NCBI RefSeq assembly: GCF_028275115.1
Contig: NZ_JAQCNH010000092.1
Coordinates: 1-64,000, forward strand
Length of the DNA stretch: 64,000 nt
Direction of reading: 5' to 3'
Origin: Halorientalis sp.
Lineage (GTDB): Archaea; Halobacteriota; Halobacteria; Halobacteriales; Haloarculaceae
The translations under genes were made by a program, and so were the position numbers. The notes beneath the pieces are model-generated. The model saw nothing but the letters and a program-made list of their open reading frames with translations, was not told where the DNA came from and made no database searches. This document shows positions 1-10,124 of this stretch, one piece after another (the stretch's first letter is position 1; each line of letters begins with the position of its first letter).

Positions 1-1
1 C

Positions 2-1265
2 CTGCCCGATGACGTGGCAAGCGAAGCGTGGCACCAAATCGACATTCTCCGACAGATTCGCAACCACGCTGTCCGTGACTACTACGGCAGTAACTACAAC
101 GACAAGCCATCTGACTACGACCAACACAGCAAACTCAAGAACTGGACAGGCCAGTGGCCGACCTTTGCCGAACCCTCTCAACACACCGCACAACAGGCTA
201 TCAGCCAGCTTCACAGCGACCTAGAGACGCTGCAAGAACGCCAAAACGAAGGCTACGATGTTGGCCGGTTGCAGTGGCAAGGCAACGGTGAATTTCGCTC
301 GGTATCGTACAATCAACCCCGTCGCTGGAACGTGGATAACAACACGGGCGACGACCGATCTGTGCGACTTCGACTCGAAAAGATTGGCTGGTTCAGCATC
401 CGTGCAGACCGCGACGTACCACCAGCAGAGGACATTGATGAGGTAATCCTGAAAAAAGAGACGACTGGTGAATGGTACGTCTCACTCGTCACCACTGTCG
501 AAGACACACCCGAGAAACCGCCACTTAGTGAGATTGAGCCGGAGGATTGCGTGGGCGTTGACCTTGGTATCACCAGCTACACCCACACTTCGGAGAATCT
601 GTCTGTTGATACACTCGACCTGTCCGATGGGTACGACCGATATGCACGCGAACAGCGGAAACTCGACCGGAAAGAACACGCGTCTGCTAACCGGGAGAAG
701 CAACGGCGAAAGGTAGCCCAAGCAAAACGGGCAATCAAGCGGAAGGTGCGAGACTACCAGCACAAACTCACGACGTGGCTGGTCACAGAGTACGATGTTG
801 TCGCTGTTGAAGACTTGGATGTGAAGCCGATGTTAGAGGGCAGCCAGAGCGCGAAAAAAGCAAGACGCCGCGTGGTCACGGTTTCTTGACCTGCTGGAAT
901 ACAAGGCTGACCTCCACGGCACACACGTCGAAAAAGTAGAGCCAGCAGGAACGGCCAAAGAGTGCGCTGTGTGTAGTGTTGAGACGGCCAAGCCAATATG
1001 GGTACGCGAACATTCGTGTCCAGCGTGCGGCCATACGGAAGACCGCGACCTCAACGCGGCGAAGAATATTCTCAATCGCGGTTTGAAGCAGTTAGGAGCG
1101 GGACGCTCCGAATCAACGTCCCCAGAAATCGAAGATTTCTGGTGTGCGAACGAATCGCTCCGCGATTCGTCAACGCCTGTGCAGACTGCGCTCCCTACGC
1201 TCACGCCTCACCGGGAGGAAGTGAGTGCAAAGCGGGTCATTGAACCAGGAAGCCCCGGGGCTTGA
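2..1265 (+). pseudogene. tnpB: IS1341-type TnpB (IS200/IS605 family RNA-guided nuclease), 5' truncated by window edge and frameshifted near 860-866
   Basis: ORF 14..889 carries GVDLGI and VAVEDLDV (RuvC D and E); the continuation FLDLLEYKADLHGTHVEKVEPAG...CAVC...CPACG...DRDLNAAKNIL (Zn ribbon and third RuvC D) is in another frame (ORF 969..1265). Confidence 0.9.
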
Positions 1266-1279
1266 CCCCGGGGTGAGTT
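1253..1279 (+). repeat. Terminal hairpin / right end of the IS200/IS605 element (CCCCGGGG-CTTGA-CCCCGGGG then TGAGTTCAC)
   Basis: Inverted repeat directly after the tnpB 3' end. Confidence 0.7.
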
Positions 1280-1285
1280 CACACG

Positions 1286-1816
1286 ATGGTCGCCAACTAC
1301 GTCGACGCCTACCAGCCGTTCTACGAGATGAATCGGGACGCTCTGACCCACGCGCTGGACGTCTTCGGCGTCGAGTACACCACCGCGGAACGCGACGACG
1401 TCCTCGCCGTCTACCACGAACTCGACGTGTTCGCCGACGTGCGCGACGGGATGGAGCGGCTCGCAGAGGCCGGCTACGATCTCTATATCGTCTCGAACGG
1501 GAACCCCGAGATGCTCGATTCCATGGTCGCCCACGCCGGCGTCGACGACCTGCTGGAAGACAGGATCAGCGCCGACGAAGTGGAGGCGTTCAAACCCGAT
1601 TCGGCGCTCCACCGTCACGCCGCCGCCCGGACCGGGACACCCATCGCGGAGATCGCCCACGCCACTGCGGGCTGGTTCGACGTACAGGGCGCGTCCCACG
1701 CCGGTATGCAGGGCGTCTGGGTCGACCGCAGGGACGACCCCTAGGTGACCTTCGACGGCGACCCCGACCTGACGGTGGCGGACTTCCACGGCCTCGCGGA
1801 CGCGCTGGACGCCTGA
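1286..1816 (+). pseudogene. Haloacid dehalogenase (HAD) family hydrolase, N-terminus missing at the IS junction and in-frame TAG at 1742-1744
   Basis: YIVSNGNPEML, ADEVEAFKPD motifs of haloacid dehalogenase type II; reading continues after the stop as VTFDGDPDLTVADFHGLADALDA*; the N-terminal DxD motif region is absent and replaced by the IS end. Confidence 0.8.
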
Positions 1817-1865
1817 GCCGACGACCGAGCGCGGCCCTTTTGCTCGCCGCGCCACAGGTTCAAAC

Positions 1866-2834
1866 GTGTCCGAGTTCGCCTTCGAGGTCGCGCTGTGTGC
1901 CCACGTGGAGCGCGAGCGCGAGGCCGTCGTCGCCCGACAGCTGGGCACCGCCTGCCACGGCAACCGGGTGATGGACACGGTCCTCATCGAACCCGGCCCT
2001 GGATTTGACGACCGGGCCGCCATCACGCCCGAGCGGATTCCTGCGTCCGCAATCGAGAGCGCGGCCGGGCCGGGCCAGGCCCGCTACTGGAAAAACGCGT
2101 TCGACATCAGTCCCGACCGCGCCGAGACGGTCGTCAAGCGGGCGGTCGAACTCGGCTTCTTCGAGCGGGAACGCCGCAACGGCCGCACCTACGTCCGCCA
2201 GACTGCGCGGTATCCCGACGACTGGTACGATTCCCTCGTGGGCATCGAGAACAAGCCCGACCTCGGCCGGCCCGGCGACCTCGAAACGCAACTCCGCAAG
2301 GACGTGAGCCTCGGTCTGCTCGACGGCGTCGTCCTCGCGACCGAGTCACACGTCACCGGCGCGCACCTCAATCGCATTCCGGACGAAGTGGGCGTCTGGC
2401 GATTCCACCCCGACAGCGGCGAGCGTGAGGTGATTCGACCGCCCGACCCGCTCGCGCCGGCCGAGGCCGGAATCGACGTGCTCGACAGACGGACTGCCCG
2501 GACGGACGTGGCGGTGGTCACTGCCGCCGAGAAGCGACAGCAGCGCCGCCGCGTGGCCGAACGCGCTTACGGGAAGGGGTGGCGGACGTACGACTTTCCC
2601 GGCTGTGCCGAAGTCGAACCGGCCGAGCGGTTCGACCGCGGTGGTCTCCCATACTGCGCCTGGAAAGGTCGTTTCGTGAACCCGGCCCGCGAGTGTGGCC
2701 CGGACTGTGGCGGGTACGACCCGGCGGATGCGCCCGCGGTGGACGCGGCCGCCGAGCGTGCCGACGGCCAGCCGTGGGACCCCGACCCCGAGGGCCGGAA
2801 GCGCCGCCAGTCCGGGCTGGACCGGTTCACGTGA
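1866..2834 (+). CDS. DUF5787-like haloarchaeal protein of unknown function
   Basis: Full-length ORF (GTG start), conserved-looking with C-terminal Cys cluster YCAWKGRFVNPARECGPDCGGYDP. Confidence 0.75.
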   Translation: MSEFAFEVALCAHVEREREAVVARQLGTACHGNRVMDTVLIEPGPGFDDRAAITPERIPASAIESAAGPGQARYWKNAFDISPDRAETVVKRAVELGFFERERRNGRTYVRQTARYPDDWYDSLVGIENKPDLGRPGDLETQLRKDVSLGLLDGVVLATESHVTGAHLNRIPDEVGVWRFHPDSGEREVIRPPDPLAPAEAGIDVLDRRTARTDVAVVTAAEKRQQRRRVAERAYGKGWRTYDFPGCAEVEPAERFDRGGLPYCAWKGRFVNPARECGPDCGGYDPADAPAVDAAAERADGQPWDPDPEGRKRRQSGLDRFT

Positions 2835-3030
2835 GACCCAGCCGTCGAGACACGACGACTGCACCCATGTAACACGCGGTGAAGGCTACGACGAACGCCA
2901 CGACGGGCACCGGTTCGACGGGCCGCCCGAACAGCGCGGTCGAGACGGCGTAGCCTACTGCACCGACCGCAGCGATAATCGCAGTCGCGGCCAGCGGGTG
3001 GTCCGTCGCGAACGTCTCTGCGTTGTTCAT
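2827..3030 (-). CDS. Small two-TM membrane protein
   Basis: MNNAETFATDHPLAATAIIAAVGAVGYAVSTALFGRPVEPVPVVAFVVAFTACYMGAVVVSRRLGLT inside ORF 2827..3192; two hydrophobic segments. Confidence 0.65.
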   Translation of the reverse strand: MNNAETFATDHPLAATAIIAAVGAVGYAVSTALFGRPVEPVPVVAFVVAFTACYMGAVVVSRRLGLT

Positions 3031-3079
3031 CACCGGTTCCAGGCACGTCTGCGGCAAAAATCTCCGGTCAGGTTCACGC

Positions 3080-3904
3080 TCAGAGGTCGTATCGCTCGCC
3101 GTCGATGGCCAGGTCCTCCCCGAAGGCTTCGTCGGCCGGAATGAAGTGTGAGAGGTGGACGATTCGTGTCTGGTCGGCACCGAGTTCCGCACCGAGTTCT
3201 CGTGCGCCCTCCATCGTCATGTGTTTGGTCCCGAACGTCCGGAAGACGCCGTCGTCGTTCTCGTGTTTGCCGCCGAGGGGATGGTGTTCACAGAGGTGAG
3301 CTGGGACGATTCCGTCGGCCAGCAACAGGTCGGGGTCGGCCAGCACTGCACGGGACTCGTCGGGAACCCCGTAGCTGGTGTCGCCCGACAGCGAGAGTTT
3401 CGCGCCCGTCTCGGTGTCCTCGACGGCGAGGCCGTAACACACCAGCGGCGGGTGGTCGACGGGCACGAGCGTCACCTCGAACCCGCAGGTCTCGAACGGT
3501 TCGAACGGCGTCTCGGCCGAGACCGTGATGGTGTCGAGGTAGTGGTAGTCGTTTCGGACCGTCTCGGCGACGCTCTCGCCGGTCTTCGGGTCGGTCTCGT
3601 TGGCGGCGTAGACGGGGAGTTCCGAGAACAGCCGGTAGGCGTTGCCCAGTCCGTCGAGGTGGTCGAAGTGGACGTGGCTGATGACCGCCGCGTCGGGCAG
3701 GGACACGTCGCGTTCGAGGAACTGGTGGCGAAAGTCCGGGCTGGCGTCGACGAGCAACGACTCGTCGGTTCGCTCGTTGCGGACGTGGACGGAGTAGCGG
3801 GTGCGCTCGACGCCGCGCTCGCGCGCCCGCTCGCAGGTGTCACAGGAACAACCGGGCGTCGGTGTGCCGGTCGTGTCGCCGGTTCCAAGCAGCGTGACCT
3901 CCAT
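3080..3904 (-). CDS. MBL-fold metallohydrolase, PhnP-like
   Basis: LLGTGDTTGTPTPGCSCDTC and HVHFDHLDGLG metal-binding motif. Confidence 0.85.
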   Translation of the reverse strand: MEVTLLGTGDTTGTPTPGCSCDTCERARERGVERTRYSVHVRNERTDESLLVDASPDFRHQFLERDVSLPDAAVISHVHFDHLDGLGNAYRLFSELPVYAANETDPKTGESVAETVRNDYHYLDTITVSAETPFEPFETCGFEVTLVPVDHPPLVCYGLAVEDTETGAKLSLSGDTSYGVPDESRAVLADPDLLLADGIVPAHLCEHHPLGGKHENDDGVFRTFGTKHMTMEGARELGAELGADQTRIVHLSHFIPADEAFGEDLAIDGERYDL

Positions 3905-4342
3905 TCGTCTCTTATGAGGTGTCCCGAGCGCCTAAACCCCTCGGCTTCGGGGCTGCCCGAGATCACCACTATCCAGCCGATGCGGGAACGTCTCGCCTTA
4001 CTGGGCCGACACATCCAGCTCGGTCAGCCGTTCGGTCACCTACCGTTTGGTGGTGGTCGCGTCCAGCTCGGGCGTCCGCTGACGCAGCCCGTTTTGTGAC
4101 GCGGACGGCCGCACGGGCGGCGACGGCTTCGGTACGGCCGACGGTAGTGGCCCGGACCCCACCGGCTGCGTCGAGGGCCCTCGTGCCGACGCCGCCTCTG
4201 GCCCCGACGGCATTGTGCCGCTAAAACCGTCCTTCGAGCCGACGACGGTCTGGACTTCTATCTGGGATAGGCGGTGGTCAGTCGCGCCCGAGTCACACGG
4301 CGAATGCCCGGTCGCAGAACTACCGGTGACCGACCCTGCCGT

Positions 4343-5710
4343 TCAGTCGTCCGCGTGATCGTGGTCGTGATCGTGGCCGTGCCCGTCGGCGGCGGTCTCT
4401 TCCTCGTCGGTGCCCGAGATGTCGCCCCCGGCGACCAGCGCGTCGGCGTCGCCGTCGATCATGTCGAGGTTCTTGAGGTTGTCTCGCTCCTCGAAGTCGG
4501 CGACGGCGTCTTCGAGGTCCTGCTGTGTGAGGGTGGTCCGTTCCTCGGTCAGGGCGTCCAGCACGGCCTCTCGGAGGACCAGTCGAAGATCACTCCCCGT
4601 GAGGCCCTCGGTCATCTCCGCGAGCGTCACGGGGTCGAAGTCGTCGACGTCCATCTCTCGCGTGACGATCTGCAGGATGTCCGAGCGCATGGTCCGGTCG
4701 GGCTTGGGGAAGTTGACGATCTCGTCGAAGCGTCGCCAGGCCGCGGCGTCGAGTTGGTCGGGGTGGTTGGTCGCCCCGATCAGCAACACGTCGTCGTCGA
4801 TGAGGCTGATGTCGTCGATGCTCTTGAGGAGGGTGTTGACGGCGCGTTTGATCGCGGCGTGTTCGTCCGACGAACGGGTCTTGGCCACGAAGTCGAACTC
4901 GTCCATGAAGAAGATACACGGCGAGAGTCGCCGCGCGACTTCGAAGGACTTCTCGACGTTCTTGGCCGTCTCGCCGAGGTACTGGCTGGTGATCATCGAG
5001 AGCTTCACCTCGACGAACGGCAGGTCGAGTTCGCGGGCCAGCGCCCGGGCGACCGACGTCTTGCCGGTGCCTGGCGGGCCGACGAACAGCAACTTGCCGA
5101 TCTCCCGCAGGCCGATATCCGCGAGGTAATCGCGGTGTTCGATCGCCTTGACGATCTTGTGGATTTCACCCTCCTGATTTTCGGTGAGAACCAGATCGTT
5201 CATGCTTATCTCGACTTCCTCCGGGGCGCGGATATCCACGAGGTCCAGCATCTCCTCCTCCTCCTCGTCGTCGAAGTACTCGTCGAGCAGGCTGTCGATC
5301 CAGGCCCGGTCGGCCCGGGCCGGCCGGTTCAGTTCGTGAGCCTGCTCGTAGTCCACGTCGAACTCGTCGCCGTAAGTGGCGGCCAGCGTCGGGTTCGCGC
5401 GGATCCGGCTGTCGTCCACGCGGTCGAGAAACCACTCCTCGGCCATCCCACGGTCGGTGAACTCGATATCCCCCGAAAAGTCGTCGCGATCTGTGAACAT
5501 CAGACCGGAGACGGCGTCCCAGGCCCGCTCGACGTCGGTCGCATCCGCGGCCGTCGTCGCGGTCACCGAGAGCGGTCGCTCGATACGGCCCTCGCTCCAG
5601 AACACACCCCTGTATGCCGGCGGAAGGTCGTCCGGCTCTAACTCGCGGTCGTCGTTGTACGCTGTCGCTGTCAGCAGGAACTCGACGACATCCAGCTCCG
5701 GGTCACTCAT
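4343..5710 (-). CDS. AAA-family ATPase with histidine-rich C-terminal tail
   Basis: Walker A VGPPGTGKTS, Walker B CIFFMDEFD, sensor/Arg finger region; tail DGHGHDHDHDHADD. Confidence 0.85.
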   Translation of the reverse strand: MSDPELDVVEFLLTATAYNDDRELEPDDLPPAYRGVFWSEGRIERPLSVTATTAADATDVERAWDAVSGLMFTDRDDFSGDIEFTDRGMAEEWFLDRVDDSRIRANPTLAATYGDEFDVDYEQAHELNRPARADRAWIDSLLDEYFDDEEEEEMLDLVDIRAPEEVEISMNDLVLTENQEGEIHKIVKAIEHRDYLADIGLREIGKLLFVGPPGTGKTSVARALARELDLPFVEVKLSMITSQYLGETAKNVEKSFEVARRLSPCIFFMDEFDFVAKTRSSDEHAAIKRAVNTLLKSIDDISLIDDDVLLIGATNHPDQLDAAAWRRFDEIVNFPKPDRTMRSDILQIVTREMDVDDFDPVTLAEMTEGLTGSDLRLVLREAVLDALTEERTTLTQQDLEDAVADFEERDNLKNLDMIDGDADALVAGGDISGTDEEETAADGHGHDHDHDHADD

Positions 5711-5799
5711 TCCCACTGTGATTCGACCGCGACTAATATAAGCCCCCCGGACTCCGCTCGCGACCGCCGTTTCCCCCCGCCGGACCTCCCCCACCGCTA

Positions 5800-5814
5800 T
5801 GTGAACTGTTCACA
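5800..5814. promoter_or_regulatory. Perfect palindrome TGTGAACtGTTCACA between AAA ATPase and thiolase genes
   Basis: 7+1+7 bp inverted repeat in the divergent intergenic region. Confidence 0.5.
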
Positions 5815-5958
5815 ACAAATCGAACAACATTTCAACTGTAAGCCCTCTATACGAGGCAGTTAACATCGGAACATGAGGCCGTGCCACCGGCGACAACTGG
5901 TAGTGCCGGCGCTGGCAGTTCGACGGGATTTAACACCAACGACCCTGATGAGTTACAC

Positions 5959-7113
5959 ATGGCAGATAACACGCCAGTTGTCGTCAAAGCGTACCGGACA
6001 CCGCAGGGGAAAGAAGACGGCGTCTACTCGGATGTCCGAAGCGAGGACCTCTCGATTCCGCTGATCAACCAGATGCTTGAGGAGACCGGCCTCTCGGGCG
6101 CGGACGTCGACGACCTGATTTGGGGCTGTGCACAACAGCGCGGCGAACAGGGAAACAACATGGCCCGCGTCATCTCGTTGCTCTCCGACCTCGGCGAGAG
6201 CGTGCCCGCGACGACGGTCAACCGCTGGTGTGCCTCCTCGGCACAGGCGATTATCTCCGCGGCCGACGCCATCCGCGCCGGCCAGCGTGACGTGCTCATC
6301 GCCGGTGGTGTCGAGAGCATGTCCCGCGTCGAGATGGGCGAAAACACCGCCAACGTCCACCCGCGTCTGAACGACCACTACAACGTGATGAACCTGCAGA
6401 TGGGGATGACCGCGGAGAAGGTCGCCGACGAGCACGGCATCTCCCGGAACACCCAGGACGAGTACGCCGCTCGCTCCCAGCAACGCGCCGTCGAGGCCAC
6501 CGAAGAGGGTCGCTTCGACGACGAACTCGTTCCGATCGAAGGAACGGACGACGACGGCAACGACGTCACCGTCGAGAAAGACGAGGGACTGCGCCCGGGG
6601 ACCACCGCCGAGAAGCTCGAAGGCCTCCCGACCGTATTCAAGGCCGACGGGAGCGTCACGCCCGGGAACTCCAGCCAGATTTCCGACGGCGCGGCCGCCA
6701 CCATGCTCACGAGCAAAACGCTCGCCGAGGACCAGGGTCTGGAAATCCTCGCCGAGGTCGGCGGCAACAACGTCGCCGGTGTCGACCCCACCGTGATGGG
6801 CATCGGCCCAATCCCCGCGGTCGAGGGCCTGTGTGAGCGCACCGGTCGCGACCCCGAGGACTACGACCTGGTCGAACTCAACGAGGCCTTTGCCTCCCAG
6901 TGTTACTACTGCCAGCAGGAACTGGGCTTCGACGACGACAGCTACAACGTCAACGGCGGTGCCATCGCCATCGGCCACCCGCTCGGTGCCTCCGGTGCCC
7001 GCCTGCCCGTGACGCTCATCCACGAGATGAACAAGCGCGACGCCGAACTCGGCCTCGCGACCGAGTGTGTCGGCTTCGGACAGGGCGCAGCCATCGAGTT
7101 CGAGCTGTCCTGA
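5959..7113 (+). CDS. Acetyl-CoA C-acyltransferase (thiolase)
   Basis: NRWCASSAQAI active-site Cys, NVNGGAIAIGHPLGASGAR and C-terminal CVGFGQGAA. Confidence 0.95.
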   Translation: MADNTPVVVKAYRTPQGKEDGVYSDVRSEDLSIPLINQMLEETGLSGADVDDLIWGCAQQRGEQGNNMARVISLLSDLGESVPATTVNRWCASSAQAIISAADAIRAGQRDVLIAGGVESMSRVEMGENTANVHPRLNDHYNVMNLQMGMTAEKVADEHGISRNTQDEYAARSQQRAVEATEEGRFDDELVPIEGTDDDGNDVTVEKDEGLRPGTTAEKLEGLPTVFKADGSVTPGNSSQISDGAAATMLTSKTLAEDQGLEILAEVGGNNVAGVDPTVMGIGPIPAVEGLCERTGRDPEDYDLVELNEAFASQCYYCQQELGFDDDSYNVNGGAIAIGHPLGASGARLPVTLIHEMNKRDAELGLATECVGFGQGAAIEFELS

Positions 7114-7224
7114 GCTTGATTTAATTACGCCGACCCTTTTTGCAACTGCAGTCGCACAATAGCGGTCCCCCACACTGTAGACGGCTCGTAGCAACCGCTT
7201 ACATGCCGAATCAGAAGGTCGGCG

Positions 7225-7893
7225 GTGACGAGCGAGACACCGACCACTGCGTTCCGGACCGAGTTCACCGATGTCTCCGACCGCTACTCCGACGCACTCG
7301 CCGACTGCGTCGAGTATTACGAACACGACGAGAGAGCGTTCTGTGGTGAACTCGAACGCGCCAGACGAGTTGAATCGGACTGTGACGACCTCCTCGCGAC
7401 AGTGCGGCGGACGGTCGGGCAGTCGATGAGTCCCAACTTCACCCGCGTCTACTTCCAGCCCGGCGGCGTTCTCGAACTGTTCGCTCGCACAGACGAGACC
7501 GCCAACCACGTCGAGACGTTCCTCGGCGAACTGGCTGCGATGGAGTCGACGCTCTCGGCGGCCGCCACTGCGGATTTCGCCAGAATGGGTGATATCGTCG
7601 TTGAGGCGGTTGGCGTGCTGTCCGCGGCCGTCAGTGACCTGTTTTCCGCCCCCGCTCACCGGAAAGTCGACGCCGTCCACGACGCCAGGGCAGCGATCAC
7701 GGATCTGGAGTCCCGGTGTGACGCGGTCAGACAAAAACTGGTCTCGGAGGTGTTCGCGACCGACGACACCGCTGCCGCACTGATGATCCGGGAACTCGCG
7801 TTGTGGCTCGACCGGGCGATGGACGCCGTCGAGCAGGCGGTCTCCCTCGACAGCACGGCCGTCTCGACGACCGACCGCAACGGGCCGAACTAG
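7225..7893 (+). CDS. DUF47/PhoU-like coiled-coil protein
   Basis: GTG start; helical composition with PhoU/DUF47-like pattern. Confidence 0.5.
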   Translation: MTSETPTTAFRTEFTDVSDRYSDALADCVEYYEHDERAFCGELERARRVESDCDDLLATVRRTVGQSMSPNFTRVYFQPGGVLELFARTDETANHVETFLGELAAMESTLSAAATADFARMGDIVVEAVGVLSAAVSDLFSAPAHRKVDAVHDARAAITDLESRCDAVRQKLVSEVFATDDTAAALMIRELALWLDRAMDAVEQAVSLDSTAVSTTDRNGPN

Positions 7894-7903
7894 CCGTCGC
7901 GAC

Positions 7904-9886
7904 TCAGTCCGCGAGCCGTGCTTTGCTGTCCCCGTAGATTCGGTCGACTTTCCTCGCGTGCTCGGCCAGGATGTTCCGGCGTTTCTTTTTTAACGAGGGG
8001 GTGAGCAGGTCGTTCTCCGGCGTCCACTCCTCGGGGACGAGCTCGACCTCTTTGATTCTCTCGTGTTTCTCGAGGGTCCGGTTGACGAGGTTCACGTCCT
8101 GGGCGACCCACTCCCTGACGCGGTCGTCCTCACAGATGGCGTTTCGGCCCGTCGGGAGGTCGAGATTCCGGTTGTCGGCCCACCGCCTGATGCCGTCGAA
8201 GTTCGGCACGACCAGGGCGCTGACGAACTTTCTATCGTCGCCCATGACCATGACCTGTGCGACCCGTGACGAGGTCGAGAACTCGCCTTCGATGGGCTCC
8301 GGGGCGACGTTTTTCCCCGTGTCGAGCACGATCAGGTTCTTCAGCCGGTCGTGGTAGATGAGGTAGTCGTCGTCGATACGCTCCACGATGTCGCCGGTCT
8401 GGAACCAGCCGTCGGCAGTGAACGCCTCCTCGGTCTTCTCGGGCATCTCCCAGTAGCCGTCCGTGACGTTCGGCCCCTTGACCAGTAACTCCCCGACGTA
8501 CCCCTCGGCGTCCGCAAACTGCTCGTCGGACACCTTCGACGGGTCGACCCGAATATCGATGTCGGGGAGCGGCGGGCCGAGCGTTCCGGTTCGGTGGTCT
8601 TCCGGCGGATTCGCCGTCACCACCGGCGCCGCTTCGGTCAGCCCGTACCCCTCGAAGATGGGGATTCCCATACCGTCGAACAGCTCCGCGAGACGGTCAC
8701 TCAGGCTGCCGCCGCCGCTGACCATCAGGATGATATTTCCGCCGAGTTCCTCCTTGATTTTGTCGTAGACCAACCGCTCGGAGATTCCGCGTTTGAGTCT
8801 GAGGCCGAACCCGGGGTCGTCGGCGCGGCTGTACTGGCGGGCCACGTCGACGGCCCACTCGAAGACCCGCTTTTTCACGTCCGAACCGCTGGCCTGCTCG
8901 CGAGCCTGTGCGAAGATGCGCTCGTACACTCGCGGCACGCTCGCACCGCCGTGTGGCTGGATCTTCTTGAGGTCCTCGTCGACCGTGTCGGTACTCTGTG
9001 CGTACCCCACGGTCGCGCCGGCGGCGAACATCAGGAAGTGACCGACCGTCCGCTCGAAGACGTGCGCCAGCGGGAGGATCGAGATGGCCCGCTTGTCCGA
9101 ATCGAGCACCGGCATGTCGTCGTCCTTGTCCGGTCTCGGACCGACGCGCCTCCAGATCTGATTGACGTTCGACCGGACGTTGTGGTGGCTCAGCTTCACC
9201 CCCTTCGGCCTGCCCGTCGTCCCGGAGGTGTAGACGAGACTCGCCAGATCGTGACTCCCCCGTTCGTCCAGCCATTCGCGGAACGCACCGTCGTCGTAGT
9301 GGTCTACGCCTGTATCGTAGACCTCCCTGAGCGTGCGGATCTGGTCGACGTGGTCGTACCTGTCGAGTTCGTCGATGACGACCACGAAGTCGAGAGTGAG
9401 GTCGTCCTGCACTCTGACGAGGCGGTCGAGCAGATACTCGTTTTCGACGATTACACCGGCCGCGTCGGGGTTGTTGAGCAGGTACTTGATCTGTTTTGGC
9501 GACGACTCCGTGTATATCGTCGTGACCACACCGCCGGCCGACATGGTGGCGAAGTCGGACAGCGCCCACTCCATGCGGGAGTCGGACATGATCCCGACGC
9601 GGTCTCCCGACGTAACGCCCAATTCACGGAACCCTGCAGCCAGATACCGAACGATCTCACCCATCTTCTCGTATGTAATCGACGTGTACGTCCCAGCCTC
9701 GGGTTCGTCGACGACCTCGGGCGTCAGTGAACGCGGATAGATCCCGCCCTTGTACATCTGTGCCTCGCCGTCGGCGTTGCGTTCGACGCTCTCCGCGAAC
9801 ATCTCGGGAACGGTACCGTCTCCGGTCACCTCGTCTGTGTACTCCCGTTCCGAATCGAGCCACCCCTGTTCCCCGGATTTAATCAT
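7904..9886 (-). CDS. Long-chain acyl-CoA synthetase (AMP-binding)
   Basis: LVYTSGTTGRPKGVKLSHHN, GYGLTEAAPV, GWFQTGDIVE motifs. Confidence 0.95.
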   Translation of the reverse strand: MIKSGEQGWLDSEREYTDEVTGDGTVPEMFAESVERNADGEAQMYKGGIYPRSLTPEVVDEPEAGTYTSITYEKMGEIVRYLAAGFRELGVTSGDRVGIMSDSRMEWALSDFATMSAGGVVTTIYTESSPKQIKYLLNNPDAAGVIVENEYLLDRLVRVQDDLTLDFVVVIDELDRYDHVDQIRTLREVYDTGVDHYDDGAFREWLDERGSHDLASLVYTSGTTGRPKGVKLSHHNVRSNVNQIWRRVGPRPDKDDDMPVLDSDKRAISILPLAHVFERTVGHFLMFAAGATVGYAQSTDTVDEDLKKIQPHGGASVPRVYERIFAQAREQASGSDVKKRVFEWAVDVARQYSRADDPGFGLRLKRGISERLVYDKIKEELGGNIILMVSGGGSLSDRLAELFDGMGIPIFEGYGLTEAAPVVTANPPEDHRTGTLGPPLPDIDIRVDPSKVSDEQFADAEGYVGELLVKGPNVTDGYWEMPEKTEEAFTADGWFQTGDIVERIDDDYLIYHDRLKNLIVLDTGKNVAPEPIEGEFSTSSRVAQVMVMGDDRKFVSALVVPNFDGIRRWADNRNLDLPTGRNAICEDDRVREWVAQDVNLVNRTLEKHERIKEVELVPEEWTPENDLLTPSLKKKRRNILAEHARKVDRIYGDSKARLAD

Positions 9887-9898
9887 AACATCAACTCT

Positions 9899-9927
9899 CA
9901 ACTGGAAGAAATATAAATCTTCAGTTG
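9899..9927. promoter_or_regulatory. Inverted repeat flanking the TATA-like box of the acyl-CoA synthetase promoter
   Basis: CAACTGGAAGA-aatataaa-TCTTCAGTTG (10 bp arms with one bulged G) about 13-40 nt upstream of the start codon. Confidence 0.5.
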
Positions 9928-10124
9928 CGACTCGCGACGGTGGCGGCCCAGGCGCGTTGGGGACGGCGTGGGCGATTCGACCGCCGAAGCCACGCGAACC
10001 GACCACCGAATGGCCGCCCCGTGCCGGACTGCCGATTCCGGCCCGTTTCGGCTCTCTGCCCCGGCCGACAGAACAGCGACTACCCGTACTGCCACCGGCA
10101 AAAAACAAGTCGGTTGGTGTCGCT

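Noticed and set aside
4100-4330. Possible small genes between the MBL hydrolase and the AAA ATPase
   Set aside because: Only Pro/Ala/Arg-rich shadow translations; no start, motif or conservation evidence.
5210-5280. TCCTCCTCCTCCTCGTCGTCG tract resembling a simple repeat
   Set aside because: It encodes an acidic DDEEEEE stretch inside the AAA ATPase; normal for halophilic proteins.
4274-5641. 455-aa plus-strand ORF opposite AAA ATPase
   Set aside because: Antisense shadow; Val/Gly/Asp-rich translation without motifs.
5953-7734. 593-aa minus-strand ORF opposite thiolase and the DUF47-like gene
   Set aside because: Antisense shadow; crosses two recognisable genes and has no family resemblance.
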